The notes under the pieces are model-generated. The model ran no database searches and was not told the DNA's origin. It saw nothing but the letters and a program-made list of their open reading frames with translations. A stretch of 64,000 nt of DNA from Marinobacter sp. F4218 (GTDB taxonomy: Bacteria > Pseudomonadota > Gammaproteobacteria > Pseudomonadales > Oleiphilaceae): positions 2,046,001 to 2,110,000 of the forward strand of contig NZ_JAHZIL010000003.1 of NCBI RefSeq assembly GCF_019443085.1, given 5' to 3'. How positions within the stretch are numbered: position 1 is the stretch's first letter; every line of letters begins with the position of its first letter. This document shows, one piece after another, positions 32,435 through 41,246 of this stretch. The position numbers were made by a program, and so were the translations under genes.

Positions 32435-33262
32435 ATGTCGAAAGCACAAACCACTTCACCGGAACTGATGGTTGCCTCTGGTGATGGTGAACCGGTGAAG
32501 CCGGAGAAGGATCGCAAATTCGTCGAGGCACTCTCGCGCGGGCTTGATGTCCTGCGCGCCTTCAGCCAGGGCTCGGTGATCCTGGGCAACCAGGACATCG
32601 CCCGGATTACCGGTCTGCCCAAGCCCACGGTCTCGCGGATGACCTACACCCTCACCAAGCTGGGCTACCTGAGCTACAACGTGCAGTTGGAAAAATACCA
32701 GCTCAGTTCCGGTGTGCTGGCGTTGGGGTATGCCTACGTTTCCAACCTTAAGGTTCGCCAGCTCGCCAAACCCTACATGGACGAGTTTGCCCGCCAGACC
32801 AACATGTCGGTTGGCCTGACCTGCCGTGACCGCCTGCACATGATCTATGTGGAGAATCGCCTGCCGCCGGAAGCCTCTCTGCTGCGCATGGACATCGGGC
32901 TCAAGCTGCCGATGGCCACCACCTCCGCCGGTCGCGCGTATTACTGTGCCATCAGTGACAAGGCCCGGAAAATGATTGATGACGCCATGGAGGCCAAATA
33001 CGGCCCCGAAGGCTGGCCGGAGAAAAAGGAAGGGCTTGAGCGCGCCAAGGAAGACTATGAAAAGTATGGTTTCTGTCTGTCGCTCGGTGAGTGGGACCGG
33101 AACATCAACTCCGCCGGCGTTCCGATCCAGCTGCAGGATGGCACCATCATGGCGTTGACCTGTGCCGCCCCCTCCTACCTGGTGCCGGGCGAGAAACTGC
33201 GCGAAACCATTGCCCACCAGTTGGCCATGCTGGCCAGCGATATCGAATCCCTGGGCGTCTGA
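32435..33262 (+). CDS. IclR family transcriptional regulator
   Basis: 275 residues. The N-terminal winged helix-turn-helix is at about 26-85 (EALSRGLDVLRAF, then NQDIARITGLPKPTVSRMTYTL), followed by the IclR effector domain (SAGRAYYCAISDKARK, and the late CAAPSYLVPGEKLRETI). IclR proteins are tetrameric repressors or activators driven by small acids. I start at ATG 32435, after GGAGG; an upstream in-frame ATG at 32375 would add 20 unusual residues. It is flanked by acid-metabolism operons that share GTTTcg-type palindromes, which makes it the best candidate for their regulator. A terminator follows. Confidence 0.9.
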   Translation: MSKAQTTSPELMVASGDGEPVKPEKDRKFVEALSRGLDVLRAFSQGSVILGNQDIARITGLPKPTVSRMTYTLTKLGYLSYNVQLEKYQLSSGVLALGYAYVSNLKVRQLAKPYMDEFARQTNMSVGLTCRDRLHMIYVENRLPPEASLLRMDIGLKLPMATTSAGRAYYCAISDKARKMIDDAMEAKYGPEGWPEKKEGLERAKEDYEKYGFCLSLGEWDRNINSAGVPIQLQDGTIMALTCAAPSYLVPGEKLRETIAHQLAMLASDIESLGV

Positions 33263-33312
33263 GCGCCGGGGCCGGCACCACTGAAGTGCCTTAGCCACGG
33301 GGTCTTACCAAG

Positions 33313-33342
33313 AAACCGCAGAGGAAACTCTGCGGTTTTTTT
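33313..33342 (+). terminator. Rho-independent terminator after iclR
   Basis: AAACCGCAGAG (33313-33323) pairs perfectly with CTCTGCGGTTT (33328-33338) around a GAAA tetraloop, with the T run continuing to 33342. Confidence 0.95.
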
Positions 33343-33364
33343 GTGTCTGGTCTTTAATTGGTGG

Positions 33365-33391
33365 TTGAAACGTCGGAAAAACTCCTATTAA
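33365..33391 (+). promoter_or_regulatory. Candidate promoter of the fadJ-like operon
   Basis: TTGAAA (33365-33370) and TATTAA (33386-33391) with a 15-base spacer, slightly short. Transcription from here would place the palindrome at 33403 just after the start site. Confidence 0.35.
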
Positions 33392-33402
33392 ATCGTACCC
33401 AT

Positions 33403-33419
33403 GTTTCGCTTGTTAAAAC
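33403..33419. promoter_or_regulatory. Candidate IclR operator of the fadJ-like operon
   Basis: GTTTCGCTTGTTAAAAC shares its first nine and last four bases with the palindrome at the thiolase promoter. It lies 29 bases before the start codon at 33448. Confidence 0.5.
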
Positions 33420-33447
33420 TACATTCCATATTAGGCGAGGAGAAATT

Positions 33448-35541
33448 ATGTCTGAGGTCGTAACTTACAACCGTGAAGGCACCGTTGGCGTGATTACGGT
33501 GAACTATCCCCCGGTGAATGCCCTCAGTCACGCGGTTCGTTCCGGCCTCGTGGCCGCACTGGAACAGGGGCAAAAGGACTCCGGCGCCAAGGTATTGTTG
33601 CTGGTGTGCGAGGGGCGCACCTTTATTGCCGGTGCGGATATCCGCGAATTCGGCAAGCCCATGCAGTCACCGGGGTTGCCGGAGGTCATGGACCACTACG
33701 AAAACAGTGACAAACCGATGGTGGCGGCTATCCACGGCACGGCTCTGGGTGGCGGTCTTGAGACGGCCATCGCGTGTCATTACCGGATTGCCCTGAGCAG
33801 TGCCCGGGTGGGGCTGCCTGAGGTGAAGCTGGGCCTGTTGCCCGGTGCCGGTGGCACCCAGCGCCTGCCGCGCCTGACCGGTGCCAAAAAAGCCCTCGAA
33901 ATGATCACGACCGGTGAGTTCGTCGATGCCCGCGAGGCCCTGGAATTGGGCATTGTCGATGCGGTGGACGACGGCGACGACATCAAGGCCGCCGGCCTGG
34001 CGTTCGCGCAGAAAATTGCCGATGAGGGCAAGCCGGTCCGTCGGGTACGCGATCTGACCGAAAAACTGGAGGCGGACAAGGGCAGCGACGTGTTCGACCA
34101 GTTCCGTGCCAGCCTTGAGAAGAAGGCCCGGGGCCTGTTCTCGCCATTCAAGTGTGTCGATGCGATTCAGGCCGCGTTCGAGCTGCCCTTCGACGAGGGC
34201 ATGAAGCGCGAGCGTGAACTGTTCACCGAATGCATGGAGTCGCCCCAGCGGGCGGGCCTGATTCACGCCTTCTTCGCCGAGCGGGAGGTGTCCAAGGTCA
34301 AGGGTCTGGCCAAGGATACGCCGGTTCGCGACATCAACAGCGTGGGCATTATCGGCGCCGGCACCATGGGCGGCGGCATTGCCATGAATTTCGCCAACGT
34401 CGGTATCCCGGTCACCATTGTTGAAGTCAAGCAGGAGGCTCTGGACAAGGGCCTGGGCATTATCCGCAAGAACTATGAGAACTCCGCCAAGAAAGGCCGC
34501 ATCAGCCAGCAGCAGGTGGAAGAGCGGATGGCGCTGATCTCCGGCAGCCTGACCTACGACGACTTCAAAGAGGTCGACCTGGTCATCGAGGCGGTATTCG
34601 AGAACATGGCGATCAAGAAGGAGATCTTCGCCAAACTGGATGCCGTGTGTAAGCACGGCGCCATTCTCGCATCCAATACTTCGACCCTGGATATCGATGA
34701 GATCGCCTCGGCCACCGGGCGTCCGGAAGATGTGGTCGGAATGCACTTCTTCAGCCCGGCCAACGTCATGAAGCTGCTGGAGAACGTCCGTGGCAGCAAG
34801 ACCTCCGATGAGGTGAAGGCCACGGTGATGGCGGTGGCGAAGAAGATCAAAAAGGTGGGTGTGCTGGTCGGCAACTGCTACGGCTTTGTCGGTAACCGCA
34901 TGCTGCACAAGCGCGGCGCCGAGGCCATGTCGCTGGTCAACGAGGGGGCCACGCCCCAGCAAGTGGATAAGGTCCTGACCGATCTGGGGTACCCCATGGG
35001 TCAGTTTGCGATGTCGGATCTGGCCGGCATTGACGTGGGTTACCGCATCCGTGAGGAACGCCGCAACGCCGGTGAAAATGTGCCCGCGAGCTGGGTGGAC
35101 AAATTGGTGGAGCAGAATCGCCTGGGGCAGAAGACCATGGCCGGGGTCTACAAATACGAAGAAGGCAGCCGCAAGCCGATTCCCGACCCGGAGGTGGACG
35201 CCATCATCGCCGACTTCCGCAAGGAGCAGGGCATCACGCCGCGCGAGATTAGCGATCAGGAAATCCTGGAGCGTTGCATGTTCGTGATGATCAACGAAGG
35301 CGCCAAGATCCTGGAAGAGGGGATCGCGGACCGGGCCCTGGATATCGATGTGGTGTGGATCTATGGCTACGGCTTCCCGGCCTACCGGGGCGGCCCCATG
35401 TTCTGGGCCGACCAGCTTGGCCTGGATACCATTCTCCAGGCGGTGGAGAAATATTACGACGAACTCGGAGGTGACCAGTGGAAACCATCGGCTCTGCTGA
35501 AAAAACTGGTTGCCGAGGGCAAGTCCTTCGGAGATCTGTAA
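33448..35541 (+). CDS. Bifunctional enoyl-CoA hydratase / 3-hydroxyacyl-CoA dehydrogenase (FadJ/PimF-like)
   Basis: 697 residues. The crotonase domain (about 1-190) has both expected acidic sites, GGGLETAIACHYRIA and GLPEVKLGLLPGAGGTQRL. The NAD-binding domain begins near 299 with SVGIIGAGTMGGGIAMNFA, and C-terminal 3-hydroxyacyl-CoA dehydrogenase domains follow (YGFVGNRMLHKRG; YGYGFPAYRGGPMFWAD). It carries out two steps of beta-oxidation. The ATG at 33448 follows GAGGAG. Its order (hydratase first, no isomerase-type extension) is like FadJ or PimF rather than FadB. It leads a five-gene run with thiolase, acyl-CoA dehydrogenase, alcohol and aldehyde dehydrogenases. Confidence 0.9.
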   Translation: MSEVVTYNREGTVGVITVNYPPVNALSHAVRSGLVAALEQGQKDSGAKVLLLVCEGRTFIAGADIREFGKPMQSPGLPEVMDHYENSDKPMVAAIHGTALGGGLETAIACHYRIALSSARVGLPEVKLGLLPGAGGTQRLPRLTGAKKALEMITTGEFVDAREALELGIVDAVDDGDDIKAAGLAFAQKIADEGKPVRRVRDLTEKLEADKGSDVFDQFRASLEKKARGLFSPFKCVDAIQAAFELPFDEGMKRERELFTECMESPQRAGLIHAFFAEREVSKVKGLAKDTPVRDINSVGIIGAGTMGGGIAMNFANVGIPVTIVEVKQEALDKGLGIIRKNYENSAKKGRISQQQVEERMALISGSLTYDDFKEVDLVIEAVFENMAIKKEIFAKLDAVCKHGAILASNTSTLDIDEIASATGRPEDVVGMHFFSPANVMKLLENVRGSKTSDEVKATVMAVAKKIKKVGVLVGNCYGFVGNRMLHKRGAEAMSLVNEGATPQQVDKVLTDLGYPMGQFAMSDLAGIDVGYRIREERRNAGENVPASWVDKLVEQNRLGQKTMAGVYKYEEGSRKPIPDPEVDAIIADFRKEQGITPREISDQEILERCMFVMINEGAKILEEGIADRALDIDVVWIYGYGFPAYRGGPMFWADQLGLDTILQAVEKYYDELGGDQWKPSALLKKLVAEGKSFGDL

Positions 35542-35561
35542 ATCTATTGGGGTAAGTAGTT

Positions 35562-36746
35562 ATGTCTGATGCAGTGATTGTTTCCACCGCCCGCACGGGT
35601 CTGGGCAAGTCCTTTCGTGGCGCCCTCAATAACACCCACAGCGTTGACCTGGCGGGCCACGTGATCCGCCACGCCGTTGAGCGCGCCGGCATTGACCCGC
35701 ACGTGGTTGAAGACGTAATCCTGGGCGCTACCTTTCACGAGGGGGCCCAGGGCAAGAACATGGCACGCCTGGCCGCGATCCGCGGCGGCCTGCCGGTGAC
35801 GACGGCGGGCCTGTCGATCAACCGGTTCTGCAGCTCCGGGCTCCAGTCCATTGCCATTGCCGCCCAGCGGGTGGTGTCGGAGAAAGTGCCGGCGATGGTG
35901 GCCGGCGGGGTCGAATCCATTTCCCTGGTCCAGAACGACAAGCTCAACAGCTTCCACGCTACCAATGACTGGTTGATGAAGCATAAGCCGGAGCTGTACC
36001 TGTCGATGATCGAAACCGCGGACATCGTGGCCCAGCGCTACAAGGTCAGCCGGGAATCCCAGGACGAGTACGCCCTGGTGTCCCAGCAGCGCACGGCGGC
36101 CGCCCAGGAGGCTGGCCGTTTCAATGACGAAATCGTGCCCTTCGATGCCACCATGCTGGTGAAGGACCGGGAAACCGGTGAGGTCAGCCAGAAAGACGTG
36201 ACCCTGAACCGGGACGAGTGTAATCGGCCGAACACCACGCTTGAAGGTCTTCAGGGCCTGGATCCGGTGCGCGGGGAGGGGCAGTTTGTCACCGCCGGCA
36301 ACGCCAGTCAGCTGTCCGACGGCGCCTCGGTGTGTACGGTGATGAACAGCACCTACGCCGAGAAGAACAACATCGAACCCATGGGCATTTTCCGTGGCTT
36401 CGCGGTCGCCGGCTGCGAACCGGATGAAATGGGCATCGGCCCGGTATTCGCGATTCCGCGCCTGCTGCAGCGCAATGGCCTGACCATGGACGACATCGAC
36501 CTGTGGGAGCTGAACGAGGCCTTTGCGTCCCAGGTGGTGTATTGCCGCGACCGGCTTGGCATTCCCATGGAAAAACTCAACGTCAACGGCGGCTCCATTG
36601 CGGTCGGTCACCCCTATGGCGTGACCGGTTCCCGTCTGACCGGCCATGCCCTGATCGAGGGCAAGCGTCGCGGAGCCAGGTACGTGGTGGTCACCATGTG
36701 CATTGGCGGTGGCCAGGGCGCGGCCGGCCTGTTTGAGGTGGTGTAA
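35562..36746 (+). CDS. Acetyl-CoA C-acyltransferase (thiolase, FadA/FadI type)
   Basis: 394 residues. Nucleophile cysteine in [12 protein letters not shown], histidine in [17 protein letters not shown] and second cysteine in [15 protein letters not shown]. It cleaves 3-ketoacyl-CoA to acetyl-CoA and a shortened acyl-CoA. It starts 20 bases after the fadJ-like gene, and the acyl-CoA dehydrogenase gene follows 9 bases after its stop, so the beta-oxidation enzymes are made together. It is clearly distinct in sequence from the other thiolase in the window, which suggests different substrates. Confidence 0.9.
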   Translation: MSDAVIVSTARTGLGKSFRGALNNTHSVDLAGHVIRHAVERAGIDPHVVEDVILGATFHEGAQGKNMARLAAIRGGLPVTTAGLSINRFCSSGLQSIAIAAQRVVSEKVPAMVAGGVESISLVQNDKLNSFHATNDWLMKHKPELYLSMIETADIVAQRYKVSRESQDEYALVSQQRTAAAQEAGRFNDEIVPFDATMLVKDRETGEVSQKDVTLNRDECNRPNTTLEGLQGLDPVRGEGQFVTAGNASQLSDGASVCTVMNSTYAEKNNIEPMGIFRGFAVAGCEPDEMGIGPVFAIPRLLQRNGLTMDDIDLWELNEAFASQVVYCRDRLGIPMEKLNVNGGSIAVGHPYGVTGSRLTGHALIEGKRRGARYVVVTMCIGGGQGAAGLFEVV

Positions 36747-36755
36747 GGGGGCTCC

Positions 36756-38558
36756 ATGCAGCAGAAGATCATCAACCCTCAGGATCTGGCGTTCCAGCTG
36801 TTTGAGCTGCACGACGTCGAACGGGTTCTGGGGTTTGATCGTTATGCCGATCACAGCCGGGAGACCCTGCAGGCCGCCCTCGACCTGGCCCTGAAAGTTG
36901 CAGCCGAGGAATTTGCGCCCCACGCCCGGTTGGTGGACGAGGAAGAACCCCGGTTCGAGCAGGGCCGGGTGGTGATGCGGCCCGAGGTCAAACGGGCACT
37001 GGATGTGCTCCGGGACACCGGCCTGATGGCCGCCAGTCAGGATTACGAGCGCGGGGGCATGCAGTTGCCGGCGGCCGTCGCGCAGATGTGCGTCGGTCTG
37101 CTCAAGGGGGCGAACGTCGGCACCCAGGGCTACGCCGGCCTGACCATTGCCGCCGCCAACCTGATCATGGTGCAGGGCTCGGAGGCGCAGCAGCAACGCT
37201 ACGCCGAACCGATGATGGCCGGTCGCTTCTTCGGCACCATGTGTCTGACCGAACCCCAGGCCGGCTCCTCCCTGGGGGATCTGCGCACCCGCGCCGAGCC
37301 CCAGGCCGACGGCAGCTACCGGTTGTTCGGCAGCAAGATCTACATCTCCGGCGGCGATCACGAACTGAGTGACAACATCATTCACATGGTGCTGGCGCGT
37401 CTGCCGGACGCGCCACCCGGCGTGAAGGGTATTTCCCTGTTCCTGGTGCCCAAGTTCCTGGTCACCGAGGATGGCCGTCTCGGCGAACGCAACGACGTTG
37501 CCCTGGCGGGTCTGATCCACAAGATGGGATACCGGGGCACCACCTCGACCATGCTCAACTTTGGCGAACGGGACGGCGCCGTCGGCTACCTGGTGGGCGA
37601 GCCTCACCAGGGCCTGGCCGCCATGTTCCACATGATGAACGAGGCCCGCATCGGGGTCGGGCTGGGCTCGGTCATGCTTGGCTACACCGGTTACCTCCAC
37701 GCCCTGGACTATGCACGGGAGCGCCGACAGGGCCGGCCGGTCGGCGAAAAGGATCCGGCCACCGCCCAGGTGCCGCTGATCCGCCACGCCGATATCCGTC
37801 GCATGCTGCTGGCCCAGAAGGCCTACGTCGAGGGCGGGCTGGCCCTGTGCCTGGAGGGAGCCATGCTGGTGGACGAGAAAAAACACGCCGCCACCGACGC
37901 CGAGCGCCGGCAGGCCGCCGGCCTGCTGGACCTGCTGACACCGGTCATCAAATCCTGGCCCTCACGCTACTGCCTGGAGGCCAACAGCCTCGCCATTCAG
38001 GTTCATGGCGGCTACGGCTACACCCGGGAATACCCAGTGGAGCAGTTCTACCGGGACAACCGGCTGAACCCGATTCACGAGGGCACTCACGGCATTCAGG
38101 GGCTGGACCTGCTTGGTCGCAAGGTCTCCATGGCCGGCGGTGAGCACTACCACGAACTCATGCGTCGCATGGAGGCGAGCCTGGCTGAGGCCCGGCAACA
38201 TGCCCGGCTGACGGCATCGGCGGATCGGCTCGACGTGGCGATGCGTGCCATGGCGGCGGCAACCGACGCCATCAACGGCGAAAAACAACGTGGTAACACC
38301 GAGAAGGCCCTGGCCAACGCCACCCTGTACCTCGACGCCTTTGGCCATGTGGTGGTGGGTTGGCTCTGGCTGCGCCAGGCTCTCCGGGCCCTGTCCGGTC
38401 TGGCCGGTAAAGGTGAGCAGACGCCGGAATTCTATGAGGGTAAAGTGAGGGTTTGCGACTACTTTACCCGGTACGAATTGCCCAACGTGATCAGCACGGC
38501 GGAGTTGCTGCAGGCCGTGGATACCACTGCGCTGGATATGGTGGACGAACAGTTCTGA
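36756..38558 (+). CDS. Large acyl-CoA dehydrogenase with extra C-terminal domain (DmdC/FadE5-like)
   Basis: 600 residues, about 200 more than the usual acyl-CoA dehydrogenase. FAD site GTMCLTEPQAGSSLGDLRT, then SKIYISGGDHELSDNI, and the catalytic glutamate in NPIHEGTHGIQGLDLLGRK are all present. Behind this lies an added helical domain (about 470-600) ending FTRYELPNVISTAELL, as in DmdC and FadE5-type enzymes. It probably desaturates saturated acyl-CoA for the hydratase and thiolase encoded just upstream. Substrate length is unknown. The next gene, an alcohol dehydrogenase, starts 28 bases later. Confidence 0.88.
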   Translation: MQQKIINPQDLAFQLFELHDVERVLGFDRYADHSRETLQAALDLALKVAAEEFAPHARLVDEEEPRFEQGRVVMRPEVKRALDVLRDTGLMAASQDYERGGMQLPAAVAQMCVGLLKGANVGTQGYAGLTIAAANLIMVQGSEAQQQRYAEPMMAGRFFGTMCLTEPQAGSSLGDLRTRAEPQADGSYRLFGSKIYISGGDHELSDNIIHMVLARLPDAPPGVKGISLFLVPKFLVTEDGRLGERNDVALAGLIHKMGYRGTTSTMLNFGERDGAVGYLVGEPHQGLAAMFHMMNEARIGVGLGSVMLGYTGYLHALDYARERRQGRPVGEKDPATAQVPLIRHADIRRMLLAQKAYVEGGLALCLEGAMLVDEKKHAATDAERRQAAGLLDLLTPVIKSWPSRYCLEANSLAIQVHGGYGYTREYPVEQFYRDNRLNPIHEGTHGIQGLDLLGRKVSMAGGEHYHELMRRMEASLAEARQHARLTASADRLDVAMRAMAAATDAINGEKQRGNTEKALANATLYLDAFGHVVVGWLWLRQALRALSGLAGKGEQTPEFYEGKVRVCDYFTRYELPNVISTAELLQAVDTTALDMVDEQF

Positions 38559-38586
38559 CACGCACTAGCACGGGAGTTTGAAGCGA

Positions 38587-39693
38587 ATGGATAGACAAGC
38601 GAAGGCCGTGGTCTGCCGGGAATGGGGGCAGCCCGTTCAGGTCGAGACCATCACCGTCGAAGGCCCGAAACGGGGTGAAATCACCATCAAGATCGCCGCC
38701 TGCGGGGTTTGCCACAGCGATCTCTCCGCGACCACGGGCAAGATCCAGTATCCGCCACCCCTGGTCCTCGGTCACGAAGCCGCCGGCGTGGTGGTCGAAG
38801 TGGGCGAGGGCGTCACCGATTTCCAGGAAGGCGACCATGTGGTCAGCTCCTTCATCTCCATGTGCGGCAAATGTCGCCAGTGTGTCCGGGGCCGCCCGGT
38901 CCTCTGCGAACACGCCCGCAAGGCCATGTTTACCCTGCCCGACGGTACTGTCCGCACCAAAGACAGCCAGGGCGAACCACTCAACGTGTTCGGGGCCTGC
39001 GGCGTGATGGCGGAATACGCCACCATGCATGTCGATAACTGCGTCAAGGTGGACGACAAGGTGCCGATGCAGAACGCTGCCCTGGTGGGCTGTGCGGTCA
39101 TGACCGGCGTGGGGGCGGTGTTCAACACCGCCAAGCTGGAGCCGGGTTCCCGGGCGGCCGTGTTCGGGATCGGAGGTGTCGGACTGAACGCCATCCAGGG
39201 ATGCGCCACGGCCGGCGCCGAGATGATCGTGGCCGTGGACAACAATGACCGGAAACTGGCTATGGCAAGGGAGTTCGGTGCCACCCACACCGTGAACATC
39301 AACGAGGTGGATGATCCCGCCCGCGCGGTCAAGAAGCTGACCGGTGGTGTCGATTACGCCTTCGAGTGCGTCGGTGCCGGTCCCGTGGTGGAACAGGCCT
39401 ACAAGAGTCTCGGCCGCGGCGGTACCGCGGTGGTGGTGGGCGTTGCCGATCCCAAGGACAAAACCTCGGTGACCACGCTGACCCTGCCCGCCGACGAACG
39501 GACCCTGAAGGGCAGCTGGCTGGGTTCGGCCCGGCCCCAGCATGATTTCCCGCGCATTCTGGGTCTCTACCAGGCCGGCAAACTGAAGCTCGACGAACTT
39601 ATCACCCGCACCTACCCGATCGAAGACGCCGCCCAGGCTTTCGATGATATGGTGGCAGGCAAGAACGCCCGCGGCGTGATTGTCTTTGACTGA
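38587..39693 (+). CDS. Zinc-dependent alcohol dehydrogenase (medium-chain)
   Basis: 368 residues. Catalytic zinc ligands: cysteine in CGVCHSD and histidine in LGHEAAG. The structural zinc lobe has four cysteines (CGKCRQCVRGRPVLC). The nucleotide-binding motif is GIGGVGLNAIQG with an acidic residue at the end of the next strand (AVDNND), favouring NAD. ATG 38587 follows GGGAG. It oxidises an alcohol to the aldehyde that the following aldehyde dehydrogenase (15 bases downstream) would convert to the acid, feeding the beta-oxidation genes upstream. Chain length preference cannot be read. Confidence 0.9.
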   Translation: MDRQAKAVVCREWGQPVQVETITVEGPKRGEITIKIAACGVCHSDLSATTGKIQYPPPLVLGHEAAGVVVEVGEGVTDFQEGDHVVSSFISMCGKCRQCVRGRPVLCEHARKAMFTLPDGTVRTKDSQGEPLNVFGACGVMAEYATMHVDNCVKVDDKVPMQNAALVGCAVMTGVGAVFNTAKLEPGSRAAVFGIGGVGLNAIQGCATAGAEMIVAVDNNDRKLAMAREFGATHTVNINEVDDPARAVKKLTGGVDYAFECVGAGPVVEQAYKSLGRGGTAVVVGVADPKDKTSVTTLTLPADERTLKGSWLGSARPQHDFPRILGLYQAGKLKLDELITRTYPIEDAAQAFDDMVAGKNARGVIVFD

Positions 39694-39708
39694 GTCAGGA
39701 GGAACCGT

Positions 39709-41124
39709 ATGAACGATCTGAGCAGGAACTACATTAACGGGCAATGGGTGGACTGGAGCGGCGACACTCTGGACGTCCACGAAGCCGGGACCGGCGAGGT
39801 CATTGCCCGGGTGCCCTCCTCTGGCCGGGAAGAAATGGAACAGGCCATCGCCGCCGCCGATCGCGCCTTTGACTCCTGGTCGGAAAGCACCCTGGAGCAG
39901 CGCATCAAGGTGCTCGAACAGCTTCATGCCGGGTTGAAAGAGCGCAGTGGCGAAATCGCCGAAACCATCTGCCGGGAGGTGGGGATGCCAATCAAGCTGG
40001 CGACCGCGATTCAGGCCGGTATGCCAGCGACCATGACAAAATCCTACCTGAAACTGTTGCCGGATTTCCCATTCACCGAGCAATCCGGCAACTCTGAAGT
40101 TCAGTATGCGCCGGTGGGTGTGGTCGGCTGTATTACGCCATGGAACTACCCACTGCACCAGGTCATCCTGAAAATTGTGCCGGCCATCGCTGCCGGCTGC
40201 ACCGTGGTGCTGAAGCCCTCGGAAATCGCGCCCCAGAGCGCTTACATCCTGGCCGAAATCCTGGATGGTACGGATCTGCCGAAAGGGGTCTTCAATCTGG
40301 TCTGTGGTCTGGGTCAGACCGTGGGTGACACCCTGATCAAGCATCCGGACGTGCGCATGGTGTCGTTCACCGGCTCCACCCGCACCGGCAGCCTCATTGC
40401 CCACGCTGCCGCGGACGACTTCAAGCGTATTGCCCTTGAGATGGGCGGTAAATCGGCCTCGGTGGTGCTGCCCGATGCCGATCTGGGCGCCGCGGTGAAA
40501 GGCACGGTGAACAACTGTCTGCTGAACTCCGGCCAGACCTGCACGGCGCTGACCCGATTGCTGGTCCCGGCGGACCAGCACGACGAAGCCTGTGAACTGG
40601 CGGCAGCCGCGGTGGCAAAAATGACCCCGGGTAACCCGCTCGAGGAAACCACCCGTCTCGGGCCATTGGCGTCCGAACAACAGCGAGACCGGGTGTTCGA
40701 CTACATCCGTCTCGGCATCGAGGAAGGCGCCACCCTGGTGGCCGGCGGCCCGGAAGCCCCAGACGGCTGTGACCAGGGCTACTTTGTGAAGGCCACGGTG
40801 TTCGGCAACGTCAAACCGGACAGCCGCATTGCCCAGGAAGAGATTTTTGGGCCGGTACTGAGCATCATTCCCTACCAGGATGAAGCCGACGCCATTCGCA
40901 TCGCCAACGGCACCGAATACGGGCTGTCGGGTGCGGTCTGGTCGGCGGATCAGGACAAGGCGAAGAAGGTGGCGAGCAAGCTGCGTACCGGGCAGGTCAC
41001 GGTCAACGGCGGTGCCTTCAATCCTCAGGCACCGTTCGGCGGCTTCGGCCACTCCGGCATTGGCCGTGAATTCGGCAAGTGGGGCCTGGAGGAATTCCTG
41101 GAAGTGCGTTCACTCCAGCTTTAA
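39709..41124 (+). CDS. Aldehyde dehydrogenase family protein
   Basis: 471 residues. The catalytic cysteine is in NSGQTCTALTRLL, the general-base glutamate in LEMGGKSASVVLPDADL, and the NAD-fold loop in FTGSTRTGSLIAHAAA; the C-terminal NGGAFNPQAPFGGFGHSGIGRE is typical. It turns aldehydes into acids with NAD(P). AGGAGG precedes the start. With the adjacent alcohol dehydrogenase it forms an alcohol-to-acid pair at the end of a beta-oxidation operon. A long nested inverted repeat follows the gene. Confidence 0.9.
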   Translation: MNDLSRNYINGQWVDWSGDTLDVHEAGTGEVIARVPSSGREEMEQAIAAADRAFDSWSESTLEQRIKVLEQLHAGLKERSGEIAETICREVGMPIKLATAIQAGMPATMTKSYLKLLPDFPFTEQSGNSEVQYAPVGVVGCITPWNYPLHQVILKIVPAIAAGCTVVLKPSEIAPQSAYILAEILDGTDLPKGVFNLVCGLGQTVGDTLIKHPDVRMVSFTGSTRTGSLIAHAAADDFKRIALEMGGKSASVVLPDADLGAAVKGTVNNCLLNSGQTCTALTRLLVPADQHDEACELAAAAVAKMTPGNPLEETTRLGPLASEQQRDRVFDYIRLGIEEGATLVAGGPEAPDGCDQGYFVKATVFGNVKPDSRIAQEEIFGPVLSIIPYQDEADAIRIANGTEYGLSGAVWSADQDKAKKVASKLRTGQVTVNGGAFNPQAPFGGFGHSGIGREFGKWGLEEFLEVRSLQL

Positions 41125-41140
41125 CACTCGAAGTCAGCTC

Positions 41141-41235
41141 GGCCCCTGGGGTGGGGTGCCTTTTCTGCCGGGAAAAAATGTCTGAGCGAAGCGAGTTGTT
41201 TTTCCCAAAAGAAAAGGTATCGCGCCCCAGGGGCC
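41141..41235. repeat. Long nested inverted repeat (cruciform or bidirectional terminator)
   Basis: Outer arms GGCCCCTGGGG (41141-41151) and CCCCAGGGGCC (41225-41235) are perfect. Inside, CCTTTTCT pairs with AGAAAAGG, and GGGAAAAA with TTTTTCCC, around a 20-base centre that itself holds GAGCGAAGCGAG. The element sits between the convergent aldehyde dehydrogenase and TetR genes and could terminate both. Its layered structure and GAGCGAAGCGAG centre suggest a dispersed repeat, which cannot be confirmed from one copy. Confidence 0.7.
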
Positions 41236-41246
41236 AGACTCCGAAC

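Noticed and set aside
35544..37886. 780-codon reverse-strand open frame
   Set aside because: Lies opposite the thiolase and acyl-CoA dehydrogenase genes, both with intact catalytic motifs; composition is antisense-like.
38491..41052. 853-codon reverse-strand open frame
   Set aside because: Lies opposite the alcohol and aldehyde dehydrogenase genes; no domain recognisable.
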